Made by a program: the position numbers and the translations under genes
NCBI RefSeq assembly: GCF_008974285.1
Contig: NZ_BKZV01000005.1
Coordinates: 1 to 64,000 of the forward strand
Direction of reading: 5' to 3'
Length of the DNA: 64,000 nucleotides
Source of the DNA: Thermogemmatispora aurantia
Lineage (GTDB): Bacteria; Chloroflexota; Ktedonobacteria; Ktedonobacterales; Ktedonobacteraceae
Part shown: one piece after another, positions 1 to 8,779 of the stretch
Layout: each line of letters opens with the position of its first letter
How positions within the stretch are numbered: the stretch's first letter is position 1
Notes under the pieces: generated by a model
Database searches by the model: none
Seen by the model: the letters and a program-made list of their open reading frames with translations, nothing else
What the model was told of the DNA's origin: nothing

Positions 1-122
<122 letters not shown>

Positions 123-333
123 GAAAATCTATCTGAAAGTCTCCTCACCTGGAGACTCTCATTGGCATTCTGGTAAAGGCTAGCCGCCTGTAAACCCAGG
201 TTTCCGGTCGTCACTCAACTCAAAGCCTTATCACTCTTCAGTTGTTCAGGTGCACCTGGCACTACGGCCATGTGATCCAGTGAGCACCCGGGGCAGGTTT
301 GGTATTGTTTCTGCGTTCCCGAGTGCAGTGGAG

Positions 334-362
334 ATGATAGCACTGTTTGGCGCGGCTGTCAA
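334..362 (-). promoter_or_regulatory. rRNA operon promoter
   Basis: On the minus strand there is a perfect -35 box TTGACA (357-362), a 17-base spacer and a -10 box TATCAT (334-339). Transcription would start near 327 and give a leader of about 205 bases before the 16S 5' end. The near-consensus boxes fit a strong ribosomal promoter. Confidence 0.85.
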
Positions 363-520
363 GGGGGTGAGGCGAGGAATTTGGGAAAAAATCAGAAGGT
401 CATCCCCTGCTGGGTAAGCACGCTGCCTGCGAAAGCCAGAGCCTGCTCAGGATACCTGCTGGGAGCGGGGGAGGCCGTAGCTCCTGCCGAGCGCGGCGGA
501 AGTTTCCTGCTGCTTGAGAC

Positions 521-745
521 TTATCCCAGCTCATGCATCGCATAGACCCAGAGGGGAAGGTGATGCTCTCGCCCCGCGCTTTCTGAATCCTGCCGTTGCT
601 CACCCTGATAGCTATGGAGAAACTGGTGCAATTGCCGACTATGTTGGCGATCAAGCACATAGCGCCGTCCAGCGATTTCAACGATCAATCCTTCGCGGCT
701 GGTTCGAAAGATGAGCGATCCCAGCACCAGACTATCGCGCTCCAT
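521..745 (-). CDS. possible small protein, 74 aa
   Basis: This open frame lies between the carbonic anhydrase gene and the rRNA promoter, on the same strand as both. The predicted protein starts MERDSLVLGSLIFRTS and has an alternating hydrophobic N-terminal half that could form beta strands, followed by a Gln/His-rich polar tail. A purine-rich GGAGGAGGA run lies rather far (about 15 bases) upstream of the ATG. I recognise no family. It could equally be non-coding spacer; the rest of the 363-813 interval holds nothing else I can identify. Confidence 0.3.
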   Translation of the reverse strand: MERDSLVLGSLIFRTSREGLIVEIAGRRYVLDRQHSRQLHQFLHSYQGEQRQDSESAGREHHLPLWVYAMHELG

Positions 746-813
746 ACCGCTCTGCTTGTTCCTCCTCCTCGTCGTTCTCTCTATTGGTCCGCCGCTCGGG
801 CGAGGCGGGCTTG

Positions 814-1305
814 CTAGTGGACGGGCAAGAGTCTCCCACTATGGACATCGTAGATGAATCCAACAATCTCACTTTCTTTCAGCAGGAAAGGAGAAGAGCG
901 GAGCAGGGCGATGTCATCGCGCACTGACTGCTCCAGATCCTTAAATGGCAGAAAGTCGATCGCCGAGGCGTCCACGCCGAACTGCTCTCGCAGGCGCCGT
1001 TGCAGATCAGCGTTCTCGAAGGTGAGCATGCCACAGTCGGTGTGGTGAATGACCATGATGGTCCTGGTCCCTAGTAGCTGCTGAGAGATGATGAGTGAGC
1101 GCAGGGCCTCCGCCGTGCGTCCCCCAGCGTTGCGAATGACATGGGCATCGCCTTCCTCTAATCCCAGGATACGCGCCGGATCAATTCGCGCATCCATACA
1201 GGTGACAATCGCTAACTTTTTAGCCGGCGGCAGCGGCAGCTCCCCTTTCTGAAAGGTGGCAGCATAACGCTCGTTGACCGCTAGCAGCTCCTCGATAAGC
1301 GACAT
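814..1305 (-). CDS. canA: beta-carbonic anhydrase, Rv1284 type
   Basis: This enzyme interconverts CO2 and bicarbonate in the cytoplasm. The protein has the zinc ligands of the beta class: Cys36 and Asp38 within CMDAR, then His88 and Cys91 within HHTDCG. Its short length (163 aa) and motifs such as EGDAHVIRNAGG and LLGTR match the mycobacterial Rv1284 subgroup closely. I chose the ATG at 1305 rather than the GTG six bases upstream because an AGGAGG ribosome-binding site ends at 1312, six bases before it. The gene is monocistronic with its own strong promoter. Supplying or balancing bicarbonate is the general role; it may be relevant that the PurE encoded in this window is of the type that uses CO2 directly. 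Confidence 0.93.
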   Translation of the reverse strand: MSLIEELLAVNERYAATFQKGELPLPPAKKLAIVTCMDARIDPARILGLEEGDAHVIRNAGGRTAEALRSLIISQQLLGTRTIMVIHHTDCGMLTFENADLQRRLREQFGVDASAIDFLPFKDLEQSVRDDIALLRSSPFLLKESEIVGFIYDVHSGRLLPVH

Positions 1306-1335
1306 GGCCACCTCCTCTAGTGACTATTGTTGACT

Positions 1336-1349
1336 TAGTTGATCTACTA
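1336..1349. promoter_or_regulatory. palindrome in the canA leader
   Basis: The 14-base sequence TAGTTGATCTACTA is an interrupted palindrome (TAGT-N-GATC-N-ACTA) located just downstream of the predicted canA start point and upstream of its ribosome-binding site. It could be a repressor operator. No regulator is identified. Confidence 0.3.
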
Positions 1350-1364
1350 AAATAACTTGGTCTG

Positions 1365-1393
1365 AGTATAGACCGGCGAGAGGCGACTGTCAA
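1365..1393 (-). promoter_or_regulatory. canA promoter
   Basis: The minus strand shows TTGACA (1388-1393), a 17-base spacer and TATACT (1365-1370). Transcription would start near 1358, about 50 bases before the canA start codon. Confidence 0.8.
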
Positions 1394-1416
1394 GAGACAG
1401 ATCCAAAAGGAGGATA

Positions 1417-1466
1417 AAGGAGGTCAATGGCGCACGCTTGGCGTAGCTGGCCATTGACCTCTTTTT
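1417..1466. terminator. hairpin terminator between canA and the membrane protein gene
   Basis: Twelve bases (1420-1431) pair perfectly with 1450-1461 around an 18-base loop. The plus-strand side is followed by TTTTT. The minus-strand side, which would terminate the gene ending at 1466, is followed only by CTTTATCC, so the stem overlaps the end of that gene's transcript with a modest U tract. Confidence 0.55.
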
Positions 1467-1900
1467 CAGTCAGGCTCTGACTGGCTGCTTTCGAGCGGTG
1501 GTGTGAAGGGCGGAGACGATCGCTGGCGATCGCGCGGGGGCTGTCCATCCTGCTCAAGATAGTAGCTGACTACCAGGGCAGCTCCCACTCCCAAGGGGAT
1601 CAGGCCCGGCAGCAGCCAGGGGCCGAGATGAAAAGGGGCTGCTCTCAGAGTTGGTGGAAGCATGAAACCCAGGGGATAGAGACCAAAGGTTAAGGCTAGC
1701 CCGACCATCATAGTAATCAGTCCCGCTCGCAAAGTTCGCCGGTTGTGGCTACGCCTCTGCAGGCTCTCCAGGTCTAGACCGCGGGCAATCAGCGCCATGC
1801 GCTCTCGATGGTCAAGGTAGCGTAGCAGGACGATAAAGCCACAAAAGATGACCAGGGCCAGGAGCCAGCCCAAAAGGGCCGCCAGGACATTCGATGACAT
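1466..1900 (-). CDS. small two- to three-span membrane protein, unknown
   Basis: The 144-residue protein begins MSSNVLAALLGWLLAL. It has an N-terminal membrane segment (about 4-27), a basic cytoplasmic stretch containing RYLDHRERMALIARG, then two more hydrophobic segments near 60-80 and 90-112, and a Pro/Ser-rich tail. The DHRERMALIARGLDLE motif is common in small uncharacterised membrane proteins located beside sigma/anti-sigma pairs. The ATG at 1900 was chosen because a GAGGT sits 8 bases upstream and the frame before it overlaps the divergent promoter. It is divergent from the ECF sigma gene, which suggests a shared regulatory region. Confidence 0.7.
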   Translation of the reverse strand: MSSNVLAALLGWLLALVIFCGFIVLLRYLDHRERMALIARGLDLESLQRRSHNRRTLRAGLITMMVGLALTFGLYPLGFMLPPTLRAAPFHLGPWLLPGLIPLGVGAALVVSYYLEQDGQPPRDRQRSSPPFTPPLESSQSEPD

Positions 1901-1919
1901 GCATCCGACCTCGTTACTG

Positions 1920-1947
1920 TTGCCTCGCGTGTATAATATATAAGATA
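1920..1947 (+). promoter_or_regulatory. possible sigma-gene promoter region
   Basis: An AT-rich island contains TATAAT at 1932-1937, without a good -35 partner, and TTGCCT (1920-1925) with a 16-base spacer to TAAGAT (1942-1947). Either would start transcription about 80-90 bases before the sigma gene. The region is shared with the divergent gene. Confidence 0.35.
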
Positions 1948-2037
1948 AGTCGGTTGAGAAAGGTTCCTGCACTACGAATTTGTTTCGTTCCTGGCCGAGC
2001 TTCGCTCTCCAGTCGTACCAGGCTTGATGCACAACCT

Positions 2038-2706
2038 ATGAACGAGGATCTGCTGCATTCCGCTCGCAGCCTGAATCTCCCCCTCTCCGGCGCTGCTCGC
2101 GCTCGCCTGGAGCAGGATGACGCTCAGCTCGTCAGAGCCAGTCAGCATGGGGACCGCGAGGCTTTCGCTTTGCTCGTCCAGCGCTACCAGCGACGCGTCT
2201 TTAATATGATTCTGCGCATGCTGCAGGACTACGAGGAGGCTTGCGAGATTACACAGGAGGCTTTCCTGGCCGCCTGGCAGGGTCTACCAACCTTTCGCGG
2301 CGAGGCCCGTTTCCCTACCTGGCTCTATCGCATCGCCTATAATTGTTGCCTGCGCCAGCTTGAACAGCGCAGACGCGATAAGGCTCTCCAGAACGCCATG
2401 CAGGAACAGCAGCTCCTGGATGAAGCCGGCGGCCAACGATGCCAGGCCGAGTCTACCCTCGAAGCTCGTGATCGCCAGGCTCTGGTCCGTGAACAACTGG
2501 AGGCGTTACCCACAAAGTACCGCATTGTTCTGGTACTGCGACACCTGCAGGAAATGACCTATGAGGAGATGGCGGAGATTCTGATGATGCCGATTGGTAC
2601 CATTAAAACTCACCTCTTCCGGGCCCGCAATCTGCTCAAGGAGCGTCTACAGGCCCAGCGCCAGGCAGATTCCCAGAAAGCGGAGGTGACGAATGCGCTG
2701 CAGTGA
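2038..2706 (+). CDS. ECF RNA polymerase sigma factor
   Basis: This 222-residue protein directs RNA polymerase to a stress regulon. Region 2 is visible as the block from ASQHGDREAFALLVQRYQRR to FLAAWQGLPTFRGEARF (about 35-105), including the typical YNCCLRQL end. Region 4 spans roughly 145-205 with the helix-turn-helix LQEMTYEEMAEILMMPIGTI. The start at 2038 is chosen over upstream in-frame codons because those precede the likely promoter; the ribosome-binding site is weak. The next gene overlaps its end by 14 bases and encodes a zinc-type anti-sigma factor, so the pair is cotranscribed and probably autoregulated. Confidence 0.92.
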   Translation: MNEDLLHSARSLNLPLSGAARARLEQDDAQLVRASQHGDREAFALLVQRYQRRVFNMILRMLQDYEEACEITQEAFLAAWQGLPTFRGEARFPTWLYRIAYNCCLRQLEQRRRDKALQNAMQEQQLLDEAGGQRCQAESTLEARDRQALVREQLEALPTKYRIVLVLRHLQEMTYEEMAEILMMPIGTIKTHLFRARNLLKERLQAQRQADSQKAEVTNALQ

Positions 2707-3244
2707 GGCTGTCTCCCAGCTCCAGCTCTATCTCGATGGGCGCTTGCCTGGTGAGCGCTTGCAGGCGCTGGAGCGCCATCTGGCGCGCTGCGCCCGCTGC
2801 CGTGCTGAGCTAGAGTTGCTTGAGGAGGTAGTGCACCACCTAGAGAGCCTTCAGCTGATCACCGAGCCAGAGGATCTCTCCCTGCGTATTATGGAGCGTG
2901 TCGCTCGAACTCCCCAGCAGCAGCCCGCCTCGATCTTGGCCCAGTTGCGTCCTTCCCCGGGCGAGTTGCTGGCCGCCGCTCTGCTGGCAACGGTTGCCTC
3001 CCTGGGCAGCCTGTTGACTCAGCCAGCTGTCCTTCGCCTCCTTCCCCTGGAGGGTGGTCCACTGTTCGGCCTTCTGGCCTCCGCTACCCACCTGTTGCAA
3101 ACGATGGATGCGACGACCCTGATGCTGATCTGCTGGATAATGGGCACGTTGATCGGCATCTGCATCACGCTGCTGGTAGCCGGGGAGGAAATGCGTTCAC
3201 GCTGGCTGCGGGCCGTCTGGGAGCGCTTGCCTGTCCTGCACTAA
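2693..3244 (+). CDS. membrane-bound zinc-finger anti-sigma factor
   Basis: The N-terminal 60 residues form a zinc-binding anti-sigma domain: Cys3 is followed by the HX3CX2C motif in HLARCARC (about 29-36). Two hydrophobic segments follow (about 90-112 and 143-165), so the protein probably tethers and inhibits the sigma factor at the membrane. A GGAGGTGA site precedes the ATG inside the end of the sigma gene. Known families of this type release the sigma factor on redox or envelope stress; the trigger here is unknown. The 183-residue length is normal. Confidence 0.88.
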   Translation: MRCSEAVSQLQLYLDGRLPGERLQALERHLARCARCRAELELLEEVVHHLESLQLITEPEDLSLRIMERVARTPQQQPASILAQLRPSPGELLAAALLATVASLGSLLTQPAVLRLLPLEGGPLFGLLASATHLLQTMDATTLMLICWIMGTLIGICITLLVAGEEMRSRWLRAVWERLPVLH

Positions 3245-3549
3245 GCTACACTGCAGCGCATCCAGTTGCCCGGCAGATCCAGAGGCCACTGGCTTCTCTC
3301 TCCCTCTTTTCCACCAGCGAAGGTAATGGATCACCCGAGGTCAGCGCGGCTTTAGCGAGGTGTGTGCCTCCCGCTTCTGAGCTTGGACGCTCACTTGCCA
3401 CCTGGCTTGGATCGTTGCAGCGCCCGTCCTGATTGCGTTGCTGCGGGTGGCTCTTCCTGATCTTCCTACGCAGCGCGCCGGTCGCAATATGCCGTCTCGA
3501 TCGCGCTGCCTGGCCCGGCTCTGTTAGCCAGCCCTTTCTCTTACACAGC
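3245..3549. other. intergenic stretch without recognisable genes
   Basis: About 300 bases lie between the anti-sigma gene and the tRNA terminator. Several short open frames exist on both strands but none has a ribosome-binding site or a credible protein composition. No repeats or RNA signatures were seen. Confidence 0.5.
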
Positions 3550-3590
3550 GCAAGAAGAAAAGAGGCACTGGTTTTTCCACCAGTGCCTCG
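3550..3590 (-). terminator. intrinsic terminator of tRNA-Pro
   Basis: Bases 3562-3572 pair with 3579-3589 in an 11-bp stem with a 6-base loop. On the minus strand the stem is followed by TTTTCTTCTTG. It lies 6 bases past the 3' end of the tRNA. Confidence 0.85.
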
Positions 3591-3593
3591 ACA

Positions 3594-3669
<76 letters not shown>

Positions 3670-3683
3670 CCTTTGACAACTGC

Positions 3684-3713
3684 AGTATAGCAGAATGGCT
3701 TTTCCTTTGTCAA
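3684..3713 (-). promoter_or_regulatory. tRNA-Pro promoter
   Basis: On the minus strand a TTGACA box (3708-3713), an 18-base spacer and TATACT (3684-3689) lie about 15 bases before the mature tRNA 5' end. It sits between the tRNA and the end of dnaE, so the tRNA is an independent unit. Confidence 0.8.
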
Positions 3714-3770
3714 GCCCTGGTCCGCTCGCCCGGTAGTGCCTCCTCGCTCAGGGCCGATGGCGCTGTCCGG

Positions 3771-6700
3771 TCAGGCATCGAGCGCCTGGACTGTAATGGC
3801 CTCGCGCCCGAGCAGTTCCTCAAGTTTTGCATGCAGCTCTGGCGAATAATGCATCGTGTTATCGCGTGGACGCAGGCGCACACGCCAATGGCCATTCTCG
3901 ATGATCAGTTCGTAGCGGTCGCGTCCGGGCCGCTCCTGGATGTAGCGGTAGAGATCCTGCAGTTTGATGAGGTCGTCAGAGATAGCACGCTCGCTCTCGC
4001 CGCCGGTGCGGAAGCGCAGGCAGACCTGATGACGGCGGCGGTTCAGCTCCTCCTCGGCAGCCTGCAACGGTTCGATCTCATCGCAGATCAGCGTCGGCTC
4101 ATCGCGACGCATCTGCACCTTTCCCCGCACCAGGACGACTGCCTCCTCAACCCAGCGATCAGCGGTGCGTTCGTAGACACGCGGGAAGACCGTGACCTCG
4201 ACCGTCCCTGTCAGGTCCTCTAGCTTCGCCACGCACATGGTCTCGCCCTTCTTAGTGGTAATACGCCGTGCCTCCAGAATGGTGCCGCCGAGCGTCACTT
4301 CCTGGTTCTCCAATTCTTCGCTGAGCTGGCCAGTCGTATGGGTGGTGCGCTTGCTCAGCAGATCGCTGATATAGGCGAGGGGATGGCGGGAGATGTAGGC
4401 GCCCAGCAATTCCTTCTCCCAGTTGAGCAACTGCTTTCGCGGGATCTCGGGTGTGTCAGGATTGAGGCGGAAGGCGAAGCTTTGCTCGACGCTCAGGCTT
4501 TCGCCAAAGAGGCTGATCAATCCCTTTTCACGAGCGGTGCGCTCGCTCTTGCCGATCTGCATGGCCCGCTCGACGGCTTCCAGAAGCTGATGACGCTTAC
4601 CATCGCCCAGGCTATCCATCGCGCCGGCTTTGATCAGTGTTTCGATCACGGCGCGGGTCACCGTACGCGGGTCGACGCGAATGCAGAAGTCGGCCAGATC
4701 GCGGAAGGGGCCACCCTCGGCACGGGCCTTCAAGATTTCTTCGATGGGGCCTTCACCGATACCTTTGATCGCCAGCAGGCCAAAGCGGACACCGCCGTTT
4801 TCGACGGTAAAACCCTTCTGGCTGGCATTGACATCCGGTCCCCAGACAGGGACGCCGAGGCGCTTGCATTCGGCCACGGCATTGGCGATCTTCTTGGCAT
4901 CGGCTGCCTCCGTTGTCATGGTGGCCGCCATAAACTCAGCGGGATAGTTGGCCTTGAGATAGGCGGTATAGTAGGCTACGACGGCGTAGCTGGCGGCGTG
5001 GGCTTTGTTGAAACCGTAGCCACCGAAGGGCAGGATCAGCTCAAAGAGCTGCTCGGCCACCTCGCGCTTCATGCCATTCTTGAGACAGCCCTCGATGAAG
5101 TCACCTTTGTAGCTCTCGACCTCGTCCATCTTCTTCTTGCTGAGGGCTTTGCGGAATTTATTGACTTTGCCCCATGAGAAGCCAGCCAGATGGACGGCGA
5201 TCTGCAACACCTGGTCCTGATAGACAATCACTCCGTAGGACTCTTCCAGCCACTCCTTGAGGCGCGGATCAAGGTAGCTGACCTGTTTCTTGCCATGCTT
5301 GGCGGCGATAAAGTCCGGGATGCTGTCCATTGGCCCGGGACGATAGAGGGCCACCATGGCGGTGATGTCTTCGATGCAGGTCGGCTTGAGCTGCTTGATG
5401 TATTCGCGCATCTTGGCACCCTCAAGCTGGAAGATGCCAGTGGTCTCGCCTTCGGCGAGCAAGGCGAAGGCGCGGGCACGCTTCTCGTTCAGCTCACGGC
5501 TGCGCTCGTCGCTCTCGGGTAGCGGATCAAGCGGCAGCTGCTCCAGGATAATCTCCTCGCCGCGCGATTGCTTGATGAACTTGAGGGTGTTGTCGAGTAT
5601 GGTCAGGTTAGAGAGGCCCAGGAAGTCGAATTTGATCAGGCCCAGCTCCTCTAGATGGGCCTGCTCGTATTGGGTCTTCCAGCCCTGCGAGAGATCTTTC
5701 GGGTTAATGGCCTGCAACGGTACAAAGTGTTCCAGTGGCTCGTTGGCGATGATAACGCCAGCAGCATGGACACCGGTGCCGCGGACCGAGCCTTCGAGGG
5801 CCATCGCCTGATCGATCAGCTCGCGCGCCGTCGGACTCTGGTCGTAGAGGGCGCGCAGTTCGCGAACGCTGTCAACGGCACTGCGCAATGTGACCTTGGG
5901 TCCTGTCGGGATCAGACGTGCAATGCGGTCACCCAGCTCCTGCTGCCCCATGACGCGCGCTACGTCACGCACCGAGTTTTTGGCGGCCATGGTCATGAAG
6001 GTGACCATCTGGGCAACGCACTCGTGTCCATACTTGCGCGCTACATAGTCGATGACCTCTGCACGCCGGTCATCGGGAAAGTCCATATCAATATCGGGCA
6101 TATCCGAGCGCTCAGGGTTCAGGAAGCGCTCGAAGAGCAACTGGTAGCGCAGCGGATCAACATTCGTGATGCCGAGCACGTAGGCCAGAAGGCTGCCCGC
6201 TGCCGAGCCACGCGCCGAACAACGAATGCCGTGCTGGCGCGCGTAGTTCACGAAGTCCCATTCGATGAGGAAATAAGGAACAAAGCCTTTCTGTACAATC
6301 AGGTTGAACTCATAGTCAAGTTGCTGCTTGATGCGCTCAGTCATCTCGCCGAAGCGCTCTTTGACCCCCTCCAGGCAGAGATGATAGAGGTAGGCTTCCT
6401 GCGAGGGAAACTCAGGGGGAATGGTATAGGCGGGCAGCGAGGCTTTATAGGCCAGCGGATCAACTTCGCAGGATTCGGCGAGGCGCACCGTATTCAGCAA
6501 TGCTTCCGGCAGGTCAGGGAAGAGCCGCAGCATCTCCTCGGGACTGCGTAAGTAGAATTCATGGCTTTCGAATTTGAAGCGCCGCGGATCGCTGAGCTGG
6601 CTCTGAGTCTGGACACAAAGGAGTACCTCGTGGGTATGAGCATCTTCCGCAGTGACATAGTGCAGGTCGTTGGTGGCGATCAGGGGCACACCCAGCTCCC

Positions 6701-7289
6701 GATGCAGCTCGTAGAGGCGCTTATTGACGATCTCCTGCTCGGGATAGCCACTATGCTCCTGGATCTCGAAATAAAAGTTCTCCGGGCCAAAGACATCTTG
6801 GTACCAGCGAATGATCTTGCGCGCCTCATCGATCTTGTCATGGATCAAGAGCTGCGGAATCTCGCCCCCCAGACAGGAGGAGGTGGCAATCAGCCCCTCG
6901 CCATACTGCTCCAGACAGCGGCGGTCGATGCGCGGCTTGTTAAGGTGCACCCCCTCGGTGTTGGCAATGGTCGTCAGCTTCATTAAATTGCGATAGCCTG
7001 TATAGTTCTTCGCTAAAAGCAATAAATGGTTATAGTCCTCTTTATAGCGTTTGGTGCGATCATGAAGATCTTCAGTCAGATAGGCTTCGACACCGATAAC
7101 AGGATGAATACCTTCATTTTTGCAGGCTTTATAGAACTCGATGGCCCCGTACATGACGCCGTGATCGGTAATGGCCAGATGCTTCATGCCTAGCTCTTTT
7201 GTACGCTTGACCAGGGCGTTGATGCGGCTGAGGCCATCAAGTAGGGAGTACTCCGTATGAACATGCAGATGGGCAAAGTCAGGAGCCAT
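3771..7289 (-). CDS. dnaE: DNA polymerase III alpha subunit
   Basis: This is the replicative DNA polymerase catalytic subunit. The 1172-residue length is typical of DnaE. An N-terminal PHP domain begins HLHVHTEYSLLDG (residues 7-19). The polymerase active-site block MPDIDMDFPDDRR is at 397-409, with the catalytic aspartates within PDIDMDF. The fingers/tandem-helix region and a C-terminal OB fold (VTLGGTILEARRITTKKG) follow. The PHP metal-binding histidines are present, so a proofreading exonuclease function is possible. The start codon at 7289 is the first ATG after its promoter and leads directly into the PHP domain. No other gene is cotranscribed downstream except the independently promoted tRNA. 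Confidence 0.97.
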   Translation of the reverse strand: MAPDFAHLHVHTEYSLLDGLSRINALVKRTKELGMKHLAITDHGVMYGAIEFYKACKNEGIHPVIGVEAYLTEDLHDRTKRYKEDYNHLLLLAKNYTGYRNLMKLTTIANTEGVHLNKPRIDRRCLEQYGEGLIATSSCLGGEIPQLLIHDKIDEARKIIRWYQDVFGPENFYFEIQEHSGYPEQEIVNKRLYELHRELGVPLIATNDLHYVTAEDAHTHEVLLCVQTQSQLSDPRRFKFESHEFYLRSPEEMLRLFPDLPEALLNTVRLAESCEVDPLAYKASLPAYTIPPEFPSQEAYLYHLCLEGVKERFGEMTERIKQQLDYEFNLIVQKGFVPYFLIEWDFVNYARQHGIRCSARGSAAGSLLAYVLGITNVDPLRYQLLFERFLNPERSDMPDIDMDFPDDRRAEVIDYVARKYGHECVAQMVTFMTMAAKNSVRDVARVMGQQELGDRIARLIPTGPKVTLRSAVDSVRELRALYDQSPTARELIDQAMALEGSVRGTGVHAAGVIIANEPLEHFVPLQAINPKDLSQGWKTQYEQAHLEELGLIKFDFLGLSNLTILDNTLKFIKQSRGEEIILEQLPLDPLPESDERSRELNEKRARAFALLAEGETTGIFQLEGAKMREYIKQLKPTCIEDITAMVALYRPGPMDSIPDFIAAKHGKKQVSYLDPRLKEWLEESYGVIVYQDQVLQIAVHLAGFSWGKVNKFRKALSKKKMDEVESYKGDFIEGCLKNGMKREVAEQLFELILPFGGYGFNKAHAASYAVVAYYTAYLKANYPAEFMAATMTTEAADAKKIANAVAECKRLGVPVWGPDVNASQKGFTVENGGVRFGLLAIKGIGEGPIEEILKARAEGGPFRDLADFCIRVDPRTVTRAVIETLIKAGAMDSLGDGKRHQLLEAVERAMQIGKSERTAREKGLISLFGESLSVEQSFAFRLNPDTPEIPRKQLLNWEKELLGAYISRHPLAYISDLLSKRTTHTTGQLSEELENQEVTLGGTILEARRITTKKGETMCVAKLEDLTGTVEVTVFPRVYERTADRWVEEAVVLVRGKVQMRRDEPTLICDEIEPLQAAEEELNRRRHQVCLRFRTGGESERAISDDLIKLQDLYRYIQERPGRDRYELIIENGHWRVRLRPRDNTMHYSPELHAKLEELLGREAITVQALDA

Positions 7290-7330
7290 GACTGAATATC
7301 TGCCTCCGCCGTAAGAATTTCCAGTACTTC

Positions 7331-7359
7331 AGGATAGAAGGCGCCATCTGCGCTGTCAA
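7331..7359 (-). promoter_or_regulatory. dnaE promoter
   Basis: The minus strand carries TTGACA (7354-7359), a 17-base spacer and TATCCT (7331-7336), about 40 bases before the dnaE ATG. Confidence 0.8.
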
Positions 7360-7460
7360 TGTGACCATCGGCCTATGACCTGCGTCCCGCCTGCACCTGT
7401 TGCGGGAGTAATTCCTCCCCCGCCCTCTACTTGCTGCCTGCCGACTACGGTCTTGTCCCC

Positions 7461-7489
7461 TTGACATAGCAAGCATTCGCTATTACACT
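7461..7489 (+). promoter_or_regulatory. promoter of the LacI-family regulator
   Basis: A TTGACA box (7461-7466), a 17-base spacer and TACACT (7484-7489) place the start point at about 7496, directly at the edge of the palindromic operator. Confidence 0.78.
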
Positions 7490-7496
7490 TTACCTT

Positions 7497-7532
7497 GTAA
7501 CCGGTTACGATACCGGTATCGTAACCGGTAAC
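7497..7532. promoter_or_regulatory. overlapping palindromic operators
   Basis: A perfect 28-bp palindrome covers 7501-7528, centred on CGATACCGGTATCG. A second perfect palindrome GTAACCGGTTAC (7497-7508) overlaps its left arm and a near-palindrome GTAACCGGTAAC (7521-7532) overlaps its right arm. Central CG pairs flanked by symmetric arms are typical of LacI-family operators. The position right at the transcription start predicts repression by roadblock or occlusion, most simply autoregulation by the downstream LacI-type protein. Confidence 0.8.
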
Positions 7533-7588
7533 GTATAGAAGGCGACAGCATAGCAGAGGCTGCATGCAAGACGCAGTGAGGCAGGAGC

Positions 7589-8734
7589 ATGAGCACGCGC
7601 ATGACGATCAGCGATATCGCCCGCCTGGCTGGTGTCTCCAAGGCCACGGTCTCGCGGGTGCTCAATCACAAGCCGGACGTTGATCCGGTGACGCGCGAGC
7701 GCATCTTGCGCATCATGGAAGAACACAATTTTGTGCCGAGCGTGGCCGCCTCGGGCCTAGCCGCTGGCAAGGGCCACCTGATCGGCGTCCTGGTGCCGGC
7801 CCTTACCTGGCCGCTGATCCCTGACATCATGCGGGGCATCGCCGAGGTCGTTGAGGAGACCAGCTATGAGCTGGTGCTCTACAGCATCAAGACCAGCAAC
7901 CATGAGCGTGACCGCAGTGATGTCATTAACCGCATTCTGGCGAATCGCTTGATCGCCGGGCTGCTGGCGATTTTCCCGGGTCAGTCAGCACGTTACCTGC
8001 CTGCACTGCAGCGGCAGGGCCTGCCTGTGGTTTTGCTCGATGATCAGGGCCTGCCGCCCGAGCAGCTTCCGTGGATCACGGCGGATAATCGCGCCGGCGC
8101 CTATGCGGCAACACGTCACCTGCTTGAGCTAGGGCATCGGCGCATTGCTCATATCCAGGGGCCGCTCAAGTATCAGGTTTCACGCGAGCGTTTCCAGGGA
8201 TATTGCGATGCTCTCCAGGACTACGGCATCCCTCTGGACCCGTCGCTGATCCTGCAAGGCGATTTTATGCCCCCAGGAGGCCGGGCCTGCGCCTGCCAGT
8301 TCTTTGCGATGCCGGAGCGTAGCCGCCCAACGGCGATCTTTGCTGCCAGCGATCTGACAGCCTACGGCGTCATGGGAGCAGCCGAGGAGTTTGGCCTGCG
8401 TATTCCCGAAGATGTCTCGCTGGTTGGCTTCGATGACATCTCCTCATCTGGCCATATGCGCCCGCCTTTGACAACCGTGCGCCAGCCGCTCACAGAGATG
8501 GGCCGGTGCGCACTAGAGCTGCTGTTATCCCTGTTAGAGACCCCTGATCGCCCTGGTGCTGCGCGGCTGTGCCCTTCGCCGCTGTTGGCACGTTTCGCCG
8601 GCTCGTCGCAGCTGCAATCGCAGACAGCGATGACCGCTACGATTGAGAGCGCAGAACCGGTGCGCCTCCGCCTGGCGACGACGCTGGTGGTGCGGGCTAC
8701 AACGGCTCCTCCTCCTTGCTATGCCCGCCTGTAG
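7589..8734 (+). CDS. LacI-family transcriptional regulator
   Basis: The protein (381 aa) has the classic LacI DNA-binding head: MTISDIARLAGVSKATVSRV (about 5-24) followed by the hinge-helix region PSVAASGLAAGKG. A periplasmic-binding-protein-like effector domain follows, with GVMGAAEEFGLRIPEDVSLV and GFDDISSSGHMRPPLTTVRQP near the C-terminus. A GGCAGGAG ribosome-binding site precedes the ATG. The usual C-terminal end of the fold (LATTLVVRATTAPP) is displaced by an unusual insert of about 35 residues rich in Ser, Ala and Gln. No sugar-use genes are adjacent, so the effector is unknown; the operator overlapping its own promoter indicates autoregulation. Confidence 0.93.
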   Translation: MSTRMTISDIARLAGVSKATVSRVLNHKPDVDPVTRERILRIMEEHNFVPSVAASGLAAGKGHLIGVLVPALTWPLIPDIMRGIAEVVEETSYELVLYSIKTSNHERDRSDVINRILANRLIAGLLAIFPGQSARYLPALQRQGLPVVLLDDQGLPPEQLPWITADNRAGAYAATRHLLELGHRRIAHIQGPLKYQVSRERFQGYCDALQDYGIPLDPSLILQGDFMPPGGRACACQFFAMPERSRPTAIFAASDLTAYGVMGAAEEFGLRIPEDVSLVGFDDISSSGHMRPPLTTVRQPLTEMGRCALELLLSLLETPDRPGAARLCPSPLLARFAGSSQLQSQTAMTATIESAEPVRLRLATTLVVRATTAPPPCYARL

Positions 8735-8779
8735 CCACAGCGATGTCTTGGCGATCTCGCTACTGGCGCAGCAGCCAGA

